Below are positions 1-8,427 of a DNA stretch of 64,000 nucleotides, piece after piece; position 1 is the first letter of the stretch; each line of letters starts with the position of its first letter. Source of the DNA: Verrucomicrobiales bacterium. Its GTDB lineage: Bacteria > Verrucomicrobiota > Verrucomicrobiia > Verrucomicrobiales > DEV007. Made by a program: the position numbers and the translations under genes. The notes under the pieces are model-generated. The model searched no databases. It saw nothing but the letters and a program-made list of their open reading frames with translations, and had not been told where the DNA came from. Location of the stretch: positions 62,001 through 126,000 of the forward strand of contig JARGPJ010000008.1 of the NCBI GenBank assembly GCA_029212615.1, in the 5' to 3' direction.

Positions 1-840
1 CGTGAATTGCTGGGGGGGCTCACGATTGCTCTTGATTGCGCCAACGGAGCCAGTTATGAAACCAGTGAAGCAATCCTGCGTTCTCTTGGCGCAAAGGTGA
101 AAGTTTTTCATCACCATCCGAACGGGATCAATATCAATGAAGGTTGCGGCTGCACCCATGCAGAGGTGATCGAATCCCTCGTCAAAGAGCATGGCGCAGA
201 TGTTGGCGTTTCTCATGACGGCGATGCCGACCGCGTTCTTCTTTGTGATGAAACGGGATCAGTCCTCGACGGGGACGAGCTCATGGCCATCGCCGCTATT
301 GCGATGATTGAAGCGGGGACGCTCAAGGACAGCACTCTTGTCTCTACCGTGATGAGCAATGCCGGTCTCGATGAAGCGGTTGCGGCTGCGGGTGGTAAGG
401 TGGTCAGGGCCGGGGTCGGCGATCGCTACGTTCTCGAGATGATGCGGGAACACGGCTACAATCTGGGCGGCGAGCAAAGCGGGCATTTCATTTTTCACGA
501 TCACAATACGACCGGCGACGGGATCGTCTCCGCGGTGCAACTATTGAAAACGGTTCGTGAAAGCGGAAAACCCTTAAGCGAACTGCGGAAAGTGCTGACC
601 AAGTTTCCGCAGGCCCAGCGTAATGTGAGGGTATCAGCGAAGAAAGACGTCACTGAACTTACCGCCGCTTCAAAAATTGACGAAGTGAGCGCGCTGCTGG
701 GTGATGCCGGGCGCATTATGCTTCGCTATTCCGGGACCGAACCACTCCTGCGAATCCTCATTGAAGGACGCGATGAAGCACAGATCAATGAATGGGCCGA
801 TCAACTCGTCGAGCTGATCGCCGACGAAATCGGGGAGTGA
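1..840 (+). CDS. glmM: Phosphoglucosamine mutase, C-terminal part (5' end outside window)
   Basis: GlmM converts glucosamine-6-phosphate to glucosamine-1-phosphate on the route to UDP-GlcNAc, the precursor of peptidoglycan and LPS. The reading frame is open to the first base, so the N-terminal third, with the active-site phosphoserine, lies outside the window. The visible part has the Mg-binding DGDADR loop (bases 217-234), the GEQSGH sugar-binding segment (near base 471) and the C-terminal phosphate-binding loop RYSGTEP near base 722. These separate GlmM from ordinary phosphomannomutases with good confidence. The stop codon overlaps the bioD start in an ATGA arrangement, so the two are probably translationally coupled, although the pathways are unrelated. 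Confidence 0.93.
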   Translation, partial: RELLGGLTIALDCANGASYETSEAILRSLGAKVKVFHHHPNGININEGCGCTHAEVIESLVKEHGADVGVSHDGDADRVLLCDETGSVLDGDELMAIAAIAMIEAGTLKDSTLVSTVMSNAGLDEAVAAAGGKVVRAGVGDRYVLEMMREHGYNLGGEQSGHFIFHDHNTTGDGIVSAVQLLKTVRESGKPLSELRKVLTKFPQAQRNVRVSAKKDVTELTAASKIDEVSALLGDAGRIMLRYSGTEPLLRILIEGRDEAQINEWADQLVELIADEIGE

Positions 841-1460
841 TGGCGAAGGCGGTCTTCATCACGGGGACGGATACCGATGTGGGGAAGACCTGGGTCGCCG
901 TCCGGCTTATCGAGTTGATGAGAAGGCGCGGCATCAGGGCTGTGGGAATGAAGCCGATCGAATGTGGAAGCGACGATGACAGCCGCGCTCTCCATGCTGC
1001 CGCCGCTGATGCCGGTGTGACATTGGAGGAGGTGAACCCGGTGCATCTCGATGAGCCCGTGGCCCCGGCTGCGGTTTCGGAACCGGTCGAGATCTGCTTC
1101 GAAGAACTCAAGACGGCCTTCGGGAAGCTCAGTGAGAAGGCGGATTTTGTCGTCGTCGAAGGAGCCGGGGGATGGCTTGTTCCGATTGATACCGAAAAGT
1201 CGGTTGCTGATCTCGCGGCCTGCCTCGGGGTGCCTGTCGTCGTCGTAGCCGCGAACCGCCTCGGCTGCCTGAATCACACGCTTCTCACGGCGCAGGCGAT
1301 CCATTCGGCAGGGGTGGAGCTTCGAGGGGTTTTTCTGAATCTGTTCGGCGCTGAAGACCTCTCACAGCAGAGCAATGCCGATCAGTTGAGACAAAGGCTC
1401 GACGAAGTCCCACTCATTGATCAGGATCTCGAAGCCCTTGCGGATTTATGCCTTCAATGA
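840..1460 (+). CDS. bioD: Dethiobiotin synthetase
   Basis: ATP-dependent dethiobiotin synthetase closes the ureido ring of 7,8-diaminopelargonate with CO2, the penultimate step of biotin synthesis, in the cytoplasm. The 206-residue product starts with the P-loop GTDTDVGKT (residues 9-17), has the substrate lysine motif KPIECG (K38), and the EGAGGWLVPI segment typical of BioD. I chose the ATG at 840, which overlaps the glmM stop codon; an upstream in-frame extension would only read glmM sequence in another frame. Length fits the family (about 220 residues). No other biotin gene is in the window, so the rest of the pathway must be elsewhere. Confidence 0.93.
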   Translation: MAKAVFITGTDTDVGKTWVAVRLIELMRRRGIRAVGMKPIECGSDDDSRALHAAAADAGVTLEEVNPVHLDEPVAPAAVSEPVEICFEELKTAFGKLSEKADFVVVEGAGGWLVPIDTEKSVADLAACLGVPVVVVAANRLGCLNHTLLTAQAIHSAGVELRGVFLNLFGAEDLSQQSNADQLRQRLDEVPLIDQDLEALADLCLQ

Positions 1461-2020
1461 TGGATTCAGCCCTAAGCCTGCCCTTTTATCTGTTACCTCT
1501 CGCTGTGGGGATCATGGCATTGATCCTGGGCTGGGTGATGGGGCGGCTTTCAATGAAAAAGAGTGCCCCGCTTTTGCCGACTGAACCCGAAAAGGCGGTC
1601 AATGAGGAGGAAGAGGACGATCCCACTGCGCCGATTGTGCCCATGATTGAAATGGCGAGGTCTCCTCATGATCGTCATCGCGATCTTGCCGTCGGGAAGG
1701 GCATCGTCAGACAGATTGATTTCCTCGATACGATGATGAAAAGCGCGGAGAAGAAAGGGGATTCTGATACGGCGAACCAGCTCGCCCTGCTTCGCAAAGA
1801 GTTCGAAGGGTTATTGAAGGAATGTGCCGTTGAAGCCTTTGATTTCCCGCCCGAAACGATCGTTTCCGCTGTAATGCGGGGTCAAATTCAGATTGTTGGC
1901 GGGAGCACCGCCGATGGGGAAAGAACGCGAATTGCGGAAATGGTCCGGTGTGGATTCACCTACCTTCATGGAGATGAAGACCCCATGATTATCCGGAAAG
2001 CAGAGGTCCTGATTAAGTAG
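1457..2020 (+). CDS. Membrane-anchored GrpE-like protein
   Basis: The protein has about 187 residues. An N-terminal hydrophobic segment rich in Leu/Ile/Gly (about residues 7-27) is followed by an acidic linker rich in Glu and Asp, then a domain that resembles the GrpE nucleotide-exchange factor. That domain has a helix ending in LLRKEFEGLLKE, then a small beta-rich end with the pattern RCGFTYLHGDEDPMIIRKAEVLI, like the GrpE wing. GrpE normally releases ADP from DnaK in the cytosol; a membrane-tethered form would be unusual, and the function is inferred. Two starts fit: ATG 1457, overlapping the bioD stop, and ATG 1448. No DnaK or DnaJ gene is nearby. Confidence 0.6.
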   Translation: MMDSALSLPFYLLPLAVGIMALILGWVMGRLSMKKSAPLLPTEPEKAVNEEEEDDPTAPIVPMIEMARSPHDRHRDLAVGKGIVRQIDFLDTMMKSAEKKGDSDTANQLALLRKEFEGLLKECAVEAFDFPPETIVSAVMRGQIQIVGGSTADGERTRIAEMVRCGFTYLHGDEDPMIIRKAEVLIK

Positions 2021-2023
2021 AGG

Positions 2024-2635
2024 CTATCTCTTCCTTAAGCGCAGTCGGTTCATCGATTTTCCCTCTGCAAGCCACTGTTCCTCGAAGTCGGTCTTCGGGT
2101 AGAAGAAGTCCCCCTCCTCCCAGGGCTCACGTTCGAAAAAGTCGCAGTTCTCCTGAACCTCAAGTGCTTCGGTGAAATAGTCGGAAGCGTCAGTCATGAA
2201 GAGGAGTTCCCCTCCGTCTTCGATCAGGTCATGCAGTGATTGTAGAAACGGGAGCTGGCACATCTGCCGGCGCCGGGCGTGTTTCTTTTTTGGCCACGGG
2301 TCAGGGCAGAGGAAATGAATGCGGCGGAAAGTGTTGGCAGGGAGGAGCCATTTGATCGCGTAGTTTGAGTCCGCTCGCATCACTCTGGCATTGAGGAGGC
2401 CTGCCCGGTCAATTTTCCGGTTCACTTTGCGAACCCGCCCGAGGAGGCGTTCGATGCCGAGGAAGCGTGTTTCGGGAGTGCCTTCGGCGATGCGGGCCAG
2501 GAACGAGCCGTCGCCACAGCCGAGGTCAAGATCGATCGGGGCATCCCCGGGAAACAGGTCCTCCCGCGTCAGTCGCGAAAACCAGTCATCGGGATAGAGT
2601 TCGTGAGGAAAAGGAAATGGTTCCACTTTTGGCAT
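2024..2635 (-). CDS. trmB: tRNA (guanine-N7-)-methyltransferase
   Basis: TrmB uses S-adenosylmethionine to methylate G46 in the variable loop of tRNAs. The SAM-binding glycine loop DLDLGCGDGSFL is near the N-terminus, followed by the acidic end of strand 2 (GIERL), the aspartate of RADSNYA, the highly characteristic PDPWPKKKHARRR motif, and a C-terminal TDASDYF segment. The frame can be extended to a TTG at 2671, but the ATG at 2635 gives a normal 203-residue protein that begins with the usual proline-rich lead. It is convergent with the GrpE-like gene, with only three bases between the stop codons. Confidence 0.93.
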   Translation of the reverse strand: MPKVEPFPFPHELYPDDWFSRLTREDLFPGDAPIDLDLGCGDGSFLARIAEGTPETRFLGIERLLGRVRKVNRKIDRAGLLNARVMRADSNYAIKWLLPANTFRRIHFLCPDPWPKKKHARRRQMCQLPFLQSLHDLIEDGGELLFMTDASDYFTEALEVQENCDFFEREPWEEGDFFYPKTDFEEQWLAEGKSMNRLRLRKR

Positions 2636-2836
2636 TGAAGGTGACTGTGGCGAGGAACCCGTGAAATTCAAATGCCGCGAGGCTCTCGTTTCTGTTCTTT
2701 ATCCTGATCACAGTCGCTTTTGGGCGTTGCAGGTGAAAAGGAAAGGCGTTCCTGCAGGGGCCATTTGACTGTATGCGTTGATCCCGGTTCTCTTCTGGGA
2801 GCTTGCATGAGGAGTTGGGAAGTATTATCTCACGGG

Positions 2837-3502
2837 ATGCGTCGACTTGTTTTTCTTGTCCTTTTCATGCTGGGTTCCTTCGTGGAGGCAAAGGACTTAC
2901 CGGAGGGGTTTGTCTACCTGAAAGAGGTCGATCCGACAATTAAAACGGATCTTCGTTATGCCTCATCCAATAATTTTGTGGGAACCCGTGTCGATGGCTA
3001 TCGGGCGAAGAAAGTGATCATCACGGAGAAGGCAGCGGAGGCATTGAAACGGATTCAGGCAGATCTGAAGAAAGAGGGATATGCCTTGAAAGTCTTTGAT
3101 GCCTATCGACCGAAGCAGGCAGTGAATCATTTTGTTCGGTGGGCCCGTGACCGGAAGAATACGCGGACGAAGGCGAAGTATTATCCTGACCTGCCTAAAA
3201 GTGCTCTGGTCGGGGGAGGTTATATTTCGGGTCTCTCCCGCCACTCAAGTGGCAGCACAGTAGATCTCACTCTTGTGAATTCTGCGGGGAAGGAGCTTGA
3301 TATGGGAACCCCTTTTGATTTTTTTGGCGGGGCATCCGCCCATAGCTCACAGATTCCGACTCCCGAACAACAGGCGAATCGCCGTAAGCTCAAAGCAGCA
3401 ATGGAACGGGGCGGTTTCCGCTCCTATTACAAGGAGTGGTGGCATTACACCCTGCGGGGGGAGCCTTTCGCGGGGCAGTATTTTGATTTTCCGGTGCAAT
3501 GA
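2837..3502 (+). CDS. Secreted D-alanyl-D-alanine dipeptidase (VanX/DdpX type, M15D)
   Basis: A zinc peptidase predicted to split free D-Ala-D-Ala. From the ATG at 2837 the product is 221 residues with a clean signal peptide (residues 1-18, ending in VEA). Conserved features are the arginine in the DAYRP segment, the zinc-binding SRHSSGSTVD motif (H136, D143) and the EWWH motif (catalytic E200, zinc ligand H203). An upstream ATG at 2807 would only lengthen the signal-peptide n-region and has a better-spaced GGGAG, so it remains possible. No vanH or vanA is adjacent, so this is more likely a dipeptide scavenger or cell-wall recycling enzyme than a glycopeptide-resistance gene. The stop lies 11 bases from that of the convergent PepSY gene. 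Confidence 0.88.
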   Translation: MRRLVFLVLFMLGSFVEAKDLPEGFVYLKEVDPTIKTDLRYASSNNFVGTRVDGYRAKKVIITEKAAEALKRIQADLKKEGYALKVFDAYRPKQAVNHFVRWARDRKNTRTKAKYYPDLPKSALVGGGYISGLSRHSSGSTVDLTLVNSAGKELDMGTPFDFFGGASAHSSQIPTPEQQANRRKLKAAMERGGFRSYYKEWWHYTLRGEPFAGQYFDFPVQ

Positions 3503-3512
3503 CCTCCACCAG

Positions 3513-4037
3513 CTAGGTGCGATTTTTTCTCTTTCGTCTTCGCTTGGCGAGAATGGGAAGAAGGAAGAGCCAGATTCCTGAGACCCAGAGGATGAGGAGA
3601 ATGATCGCCGAGGGCAGGAAAACCCAGAGTTTGGCTCGTTCATGAAAGAAACTGCCATCGTGAATGCTTTCGATGAGATCAGACCGTCGGTAGGCGACCT
3701 GCAGCACTTCCCCGGTTTCATGGTGCAGCTGGATCTCCCACCGGTTCCCGGAGAGAACTTTCAAGATTCCCTTGCCGGGGCGGACATCGATTCTGTCTAC
3801 ATCATTCCAGGTGGAAATCTCAGCCTCCGGGATTTTCTGAATCACGGTGAGGATTTTCTCAAATGAAACCAGGGGCACTTCGCCTGAACCTTTTTGAGAG
3901 GGCGGCTGAATCCAGGCGACTTCCTTTTTGAGGAGGAGCACCAGGCCACTGAGAATCATGATCAGCACGGGAAGTGCGCAAATAAGGGCCCCCCAATAGT
4001 GGGTCTTTCGATTGATCCGGTTCCATTGAATCTTCAT
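3513..4037 (-). CDS. PepSY-associated transmembrane protein
   Basis: The protein has 174 residues with one hydrophobic helix near the N-terminus (about 15-37), a periplasmic PepSY-like domain in the middle (ends with the YRRSDLIESIHDGSFF pattern), and a second helix near the C-terminus (about 138-163) followed by an RRRKRK tail. The HYWGALICALPVLIMILSG start and the IHDGSFF motif are typical of short PepSY_TM proteins encoded next to TonB-dependent siderophore or haem receptors, where an inner-membrane reductase or uptake role has been proposed but not proven. It begins five bases after the TonB receptor stop, so the two are surely co-transcribed. Confidence 0.82.
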   Translation of the reverse strand: MKIQWNRINRKTHYWGALICALPVLIMILSGLVLLLKKEVAWIQPPSQKGSGEVPLVSFEKILTVIQKIPEAEISTWNDVDRIDVRPGKGILKVLSGNRWEIQLHHETGEVLQVAYRRSDLIESIHDGSFFHERAKLWVFLPSAIILLILWVSGIWLFLLPILAKRRRKRKNRT

Positions 4038-4042
4038 CCGGT

Positions 4043-6322
4043 TTAGAATTTGCGATTAACACCCAGCACAACGCCTCTACCTGGCTCGTTGCTTCCTGAT
4101 CCATGGGAACGGTAGGCTTCATCAAAGAGGTTTTCGATTCCAAAGTAGAAGGTGGTTGCCTCATCAAGTTCCCAGCCACTGTTCAGTTGGTATACCGCAT
4201 AGCCGGGTGTGCCTCCGGGGGGGATCCTCTGAGTATCACTTAGATCATTCGTATTCAATCGGTCGGCGTCCCCTGCGGCGATGACCGAGAGTTCTATCCA
4301 GTGTTTGTCGGAAGGAGACGTCCAGCGGATCCCCCCGCTTCCGATGACGGGCTGGATTCTCGAAAGGGGCTCCCGCGAGGCCACGGAGCTTCCCGAGACA
4401 AGAAAAACGTCTGATTCGCCTTCGACCCATGAGATATTGCCGAAGACTGAGAATCCTCCTTCGAATCGATACTCCATCCCGGCTTCGATACCCTGAACGA
4501 ATCCGCCGGCGCTGTTTTGTTTGGTGACTTCCCTTAACCCGTCAATGGTACGACCTGTCGGTGTGCTTGTGATGAAGTCACTGATATTTGTCCGGTAAAT
4601 GGAGAAATTGGAAATCAGGTTCTTTGTTCGAACCTTCATTCCGATTTCATAGGTCAGAAACTGTTCCGGCTCGAGTTGAACAGCTGCGGACTCAATTTCG
4701 TCACTTCGGCTGCCGCCGGATCGCGACAAGTCGGCGAGATTGGGGGCACGGAAAGATTCACTGATGCCGGCAAATATTGAGTATTCATCGTTCCCCGTAA
4801 GATCGTAGCTCATACGGGCTGAACCGACCGTGGTTGACCATGAATCTGAAAAAGAGGCCGCAGCTCCGGTTGCCGGGTCTTCATACCTTCCCACGTCTGC
4901 TTTCACCTGGCTGAATCGTCCCCCGATTGAAAGCCCGAGTCTTTCGGTGAGGTCGATGTCGTTCTGCAGGAAAAGACCAAACTGATCGAAGGAGGAATCG
5001 TCTCCGATAGGACCCTGGATTCGAACTCTGTCGACAGATCCGTCCGGGTTTAGATCGACCCGGTCGGAATCCACCTTGTCTCGATAATAATCGACACCAT
5101 AGGTCAGGTATCCCACCGGAGAGTCACTTCCCAGCTGGAAATCAATCCCCCACATATCTGAATCAAATGACTCGGCAAGGGAGTTTCCGGCTTCCCTGAT
5201 GCGATTTCCATCTTCCTGCCAGTTTTGGTAGGACAGAGTCAGGCTGGCTTCGTCGACGAAGCCATCAAGCTCCTCTCCGGATAGCTTGACGTAAGAGAGG
5301 CTTCTCTGCTGATCTTTAAGGCGCAGTCTATCGCTTCCGATTTCACTCCCTGCGAAGCTTACGCCGTAGATAGTGGAGTGAGTCCGCCAGACGTCGTCCT
5401 GGCTTAACAGTTGATGCGCTGCTGTGAAGGTCCAGTTGTCGGAGAGCGAGTAGTCGAATCGTGCATCATAGGCCCATTCGTCGTATCCGGTCCATGGCTG
5501 GGTTCCAATTCCGGCGGCCTTGACGTCACCGAAGTGTTTTGCGCTCCCGCCTAGATGGAATCCCCATTTTCCGCCGACGCCGGTTTGCATTTCAATACGC
5601 GATTGATGGCTTTGTTCAGCGCTACTCCATCGGTACCGGGTCTCACCGCCGGAGAAATGCTGATTGTCAGGAACTGATAAGTAGTCAGCCGACTTCGTTT
5701 CGATCGAGAGGGTTCCGCCGATAGCATCGCTCCCATAAGAAACCGAGCCGGGACCCTGAATCAGCTGAATCGTATCGATCGCAAAATGATCAATCAGTGA
5801 AAAATATTCGCTCGGGCCGTCGCGGTAGATTGAGTTGTTGTAACGAACACCGTCAATGACAGCTAAGGTGCGATAACCAGTGAATCCGCGAATATACGGG
5901 GATCCCTGTCCATTTGCTGTTTTCTGAATGAGCACCCCCGGAATTCGTTTGAGCGCCTCCGTGGTGTTTCGCACTTGTCGTTCTTCCAGGGTGGAAGCCG
6001 TAATCACTGAAACTGTGTAGGGGACATCGATCCATTCATCGCTGTTCAATCCGCTGTCCACTTCGACTGAAGCGGCCGGTTGAGCCGGGACTGTTTCCGG
6101 GCGTGAATAAGTGGTGTCACGTGGAACAGAAGTAACGTTCTCTTCAACTGAAGGACCGGATCGAATGACCGTTACATCGAGAACCTCGGAAGGGGATTCA
6201 TCGTCAATCACCAGTGGGCTTGAAGGAATGATGGAATCTTGAGATATTACGAAGCTGTCACCGAAGGCAAAAACAGTCAGTAGCAAGAGTATTAATCGAT
6301 CGGTCATCCTGTTCGTCCTCAT
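4043..6322 (-). CDS. TonB-dependent outer-membrane receptor (haem/iron type)
   Basis: A 759-residue outer-membrane active transporter. A signal peptide covers about residues 1-27; after a linker the plug domain runs from about 95 to 210, with the SVITASTLEERQVRNTTEAL, RGFTGYRTLAVIDGVR and IQGPGSVSYGSDAIGGT landmarks. The rest is a 22-strand barrel ending in a terminal Phe. The C-terminal pattern YRSHGSGSNEPGRG resembles haem/lactoferrin receptor families more than classic siderophore receptors, so haem or an iron complex is the best guess. The ATG overlaps the stop of the PstS-like gene and the PepSY-TM gene follows, so the three form an operon. The AraC-type regulator upstream may control it. 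Confidence 0.9.
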   Translation of the reverse strand: MRTNRMTDRLILLLLTVFAFGDSFVISQDSIIPSSPLVIDDESPSEVLDVTVIRSGPSVEENVTSVPRDTTYSRPETVPAQPAASVEVDSGLNSDEWIDVPYTVSVITASTLEERQVRNTTEALKRIPGVLIQKTANGQGSPYIRGFTGYRTLAVIDGVRYNNSIYRDGPSEYFSLIDHFAIDTIQLIQGPGSVSYGSDAIGGTLSIETKSADYLSVPDNQHFSGGETRYRWSSAEQSHQSRIEMQTGVGGKWGFHLGGSAKHFGDVKAAGIGTQPWTGYDEWAYDARFDYSLSDNWTFTAAHQLLSQDDVWRTHSTIYGVSFAGSEIGSDRLRLKDQQRSLSYVKLSGEELDGFVDEASLTLSYQNWQEDGNRIREAGNSLAESFDSDMWGIDFQLGSDSPVGYLTYGVDYYRDKVDSDRVDLNPDGSVDRVRIQGPIGDDSSFDQFGLFLQNDIDLTERLGLSIGGRFSQVKADVGRYEDPATGAAASFSDSWSTTVGSARMSYDLTGNDEYSIFAGISESFRAPNLADLSRSGGSRSDEIESAAVQLEPEQFLTYEIGMKVRTKNLISNFSIYRTNISDFITSTPTGRTIDGLREVTKQNSAGGFVQGIEAGMEYRFEGGFSVFGNISWVEGESDVFLVSGSSVASREPLSRIQPVIGSGGIRWTSPSDKHWIELSVIAAGDADRLNTNDLSDTQRIPPGGTPGYAVYQLNSGWELDEATTFYFGIENLFDEAYRSHGSGSNEPGRGVVLGVNRKF

Positions 6323-7167
6323 TGATGGGGTTCGTCACCGGGGCTTACCTTTATCAGACCTGTGGGAATACAGTGCATGCTTTTGAGAATCTCCATCCCC
6401 GCAGAACAATCAGTAAAATTAAGGAAATTGGTGACTTCAGTTTTCGGTTTCCTTTGGGTGAGAAGGTAGATGCCACGGGATAGCCGATAGGTTCCGCTTC
6501 TAATTTCACTTTCACCGGGCGGAATCCCATCGATCGAAATCGCGGAAATATGCTTATTCTCGACCAGGCGCACGGAGCTCGTAATGCCGATCGCACCCGG
6601 AGTGGCGTTCAGGGCATCGGCGAGATCACCTGACTTTGAATAAATCCGGATAGAAGAAGCCCAGGCTAGATTGGCCATCCCTTTGATTGAAGCTCTCACG
6701 ACTTCTGTGTCGACCTCGTCCTCCGGTCTCATCAGCAGGACGACGGGGAGATCCGGGCCTCCAAGGGTGCTCCAGTTGGTGATCTTTCCACTGAAGAGTG
6801 AGAGCAAACTTTCAGTGCTCAAGTTGTTGATCCGGACTGTTTCGTGCACAGCGAAGACCACCGCCATTCGTCCTATCTGGAAAACATCAAGTTGATGAGG
6901 TTCTGTTCTCTCAGGTTCGATTCCGTGGCTGGCGGAGGCAATCTGAATAGAATCTGCGGCAAGAGCTTCAATCCTTTCGGTCGTGCTCATGCCGGTTCCG
7001 ACTTTGATTTCAGGACTGTCGGGCGTTTCAGAAAAGCCCGTAGCAAGCGCCTGGACAATGGGGCGGGCCCCGTTTGAGCCGTCGATCTTTATTGGGTCGG
7101 CAGCCTTTGAAAAATATCCGGTCGAGAGAGACAGGAAAAGTGTCAGGCGTAACCAAATCCCTTTCAT
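6319..7167 (-). CDS. PstS-like periplasmic binding protein
   Basis: The protein has 282 residues with a signal peptide (to about residue 22) and a type-2 periplasmic-binding fold. The DGSNGARPIVQALATGF start and the later SLLSLFSGKITNWSTLGG segment match the PstS/PBP_like_2 family that binds phosphate or similar oxyanions. No Pst permease or ATPase genes are present; instead the gene overlaps the start of a TonB receptor. Here it may hand over a ligand after outer-membrane uptake, or sense one; that is inference. A strong hairpin terminator lies 24-58 bases upstream of its start, so it may have its own promoter or depend on read-through. Confidence 0.8.
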   Translation of the reverse strand: MKGIWLRLTLFLSLSTGYFSKAADPIKIDGSNGARPIVQALATGFSETPDSPEIKVGTGMSTTERIEALAADSIQIASASHGIEPERTEPHQLDVFQIGRMAVVFAVHETVRINNLSTESLLSLFSGKITNWSTLGGPDLPVVLLMRPEDEVDTEVVRASIKGMANLAWASSIRIYSKSGDLADALNATPGAIGITSSVRLVENKHISAISIDGIPPGESEIRSGTYRLSRGIYLLTQRKPKTEVTNFLNFTDCSAGMEILKSMHCIPTGLIKVSPGDEPHQ

Positions 7168-7190
7168 GCTGAGAAAAACGGAGGGGTAAA

Positions 7191-7225
7191 GACAAAAGCA
7201 GTTCCGTGACTCTTCACGGAACTGC
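7191..7225 (-). terminator. Intrinsic terminator after the beta-barrel gene
   Basis: A perfect 12-bp stem (7198-7209 with 7214-7225) closes on a four-base loop. On the minus strand it is followed at once by TTTTGTCTTT. It lies 28 bases beyond the beta-barrel stop codon and just before the PstS-like start codon, so it should separate or attenuate expression of the downstream PstS/TonB/PepSY genes. Confidence 0.8.
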
Positions 7226-7252
7226 CAACCAAGGGGGTGTTATCAAAGAATG

Positions 7253-8314
7253 TTACTTGCCGTGGCGTTTGTTTGCTTCCCACTCGTAACCAAAGGTAAT
7301 TCCGGCATGAATTTTTTCGTGCTCATCCCAGTTGCGTCCGCCGCTTGAGGCAGTATTTCCGTCATCGCTCCATCCGGAAACCTGTACGAGCGCACCTGCT
7401 GTGATCCACCATGGCTTGTCACTCGGATCCCAGTGGATGGTTGGCCCGACATAGAGGCCCCACTGGAACTGGTCACCAATCGCATACTCATTGAAATCCC
7501 AGTTCGAAGGCGAATTGTCATCACCGTAGGCTCCTGCGACGACATCGTAAGGTGAAAGGGCGTCAGTCTGCCAGCGAGTCTCAAGACCAATCCAGATGTC
7601 CTTTTTCAACTCATAAGAGACACCCAGGGCGAGGTCCGGGGCAATTTCCTCCTCGAGGATTTCGCCACCTTTGCGTTGCTCGTGCTCAAGTTTACCATGA
7701 AAGGCAAGTTGGAGGCGGTCATCCATCAAGCTCTTCTGAATGAAGATTTGAGGGGTCAACGCGTCCTGGTTGATTCGGCCGCCGTCGAGTCTGTAGGCAA
7801 CCCGGTGGTCAAATGAGAGACCGAATGAAAGGCCGAATGAGTCTTCAAAAGGATCGAGGACATTGTACTTGGTGTTAAACTCAAATCCACCCAGCTGTGT
7901 GCCTGTGTAATTCCCGAGAGTTCCGTTGATTCCGCCCGGAGTAGGATTCCGCTCATTCATTGGTCCCCAGGGAACATTGCGGTAATCGTGATGGAAGAGG
8001 AAAACGGAGGCGCCGAAAGTCAGTTTATCAGTGATGCCGTATTCGATTTCAGGACGAAAATCGTGGAACTGGTAGCTTCCTTCGAGTTTACCAATGCGGG
8101 AGACATTCTTGAGTTTGAATTCCCAGCTGCCCTGTTCACGAACTTTCGTTCCTTTGGTGTAGATCCAGAGGTTTTCATCGGGATGATCCTCTTCTTCATA
8201 GACACCCTTTGCTTCGATCGGGCTTTTGTCGTGAAAATACTCTCCTCCAACTGCAGGAAGAACCGTTGCAAGAGCAAGTAGAAACAGGCTCCAGGGTTTG
8301 ATGCGATGTGTCAT
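7253..8314 (-). CDS. Outer-membrane beta-barrel protein, function unknown
   Basis: The protein has 353 residues. Residues 1-23 are a signal peptide. The mature part alternates hydrophobic and polar residues in many short strands, with frequent Tyr/Trp/Phe girdle residues and Asp/Asn-Gly turns, as in porin-like barrels; the WEFKLKNVSRIGKLEGSYQF and RPEIEYGITDKLTFGASVF pieces are typical strand-turn-strand. It ends in WEANKRHGK rather than a terminal Phe. I do not recognise a specific family. It sits between the AraC regulator and the PstS/TonB operon on the same strand and is followed by a strong terminator, so it may be the most highly expressed gene of the locus. Confidence 0.7.
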   Translation of the reverse strand: MTHRIKPWSLFLLALATVLPAVGGEYFHDKSPIEAKGVYEEEDHPDENLWIYTKGTKVREQGSWEFKLKNVSRIGKLEGSYQFHDFRPEIEYGITDKLTFGASVFLFHHDYRNVPWGPMNERNPTPGGINGTLGNYTGTQLGGFEFNTKYNVLDPFEDSFGLSFGLSFDHRVAYRLDGGRINQDALTPQIFIQKSLMDDRLQLAFHGKLEHEQRKGGEILEEEIAPDLALGVSYELKKDIWIGLETRWQTDALSPYDVVAGAYGDDNSPSNWDFNEYAIGDQFQWGLYVGPTIHWDPSDKPWWITAGALVQVSGWSDDGNTASSGGRNWDEHEKIHAGITFGYEWEANKRHGK

Positions 8315-8355
8315 TTGAATGTGATGTGGTTACTGAGACCGTGTCTCATTTGAAT
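8308..8355 (-). promoter_or_regulatory. Candidate AraC-type operator (direct repeats plus palindrome)
   Basis: The ten bases TCATTTGAAT occur at 8311-8320 and again at 8346-8355, 35 bases apart, and the 15-base palindrome TGAGACCGTGTCTCA lies between them (8334-8348). All are directly upstream of, or overlap, the beta-barrel start codon, next to an AraC-family gene. AraC proteins commonly bind direct repeats, so this is a plausible target; binding is not shown. Confidence 0.35.
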
Positions 8356-8427
8356 TAAATCATCATATTCGGTGTAAATCGATGCGCTAATTTTATTAGA
8401 GGAAATTTTTAGCGGTGGGATGCGTAC

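Noticed and set aside
2837-3502. Glycopeptide-resistance vanX
   Set aside because: No vanH, vanA, vanR or vanS is adjacent; lone DdpX-type dipeptidases are common.
6319-7167. Part of a Pst phosphate transporter operon
   Set aside because: No pstC, pstA, pstB or phoU gene is nearby; the neighbours are a TonB receptor and a barrel protein.
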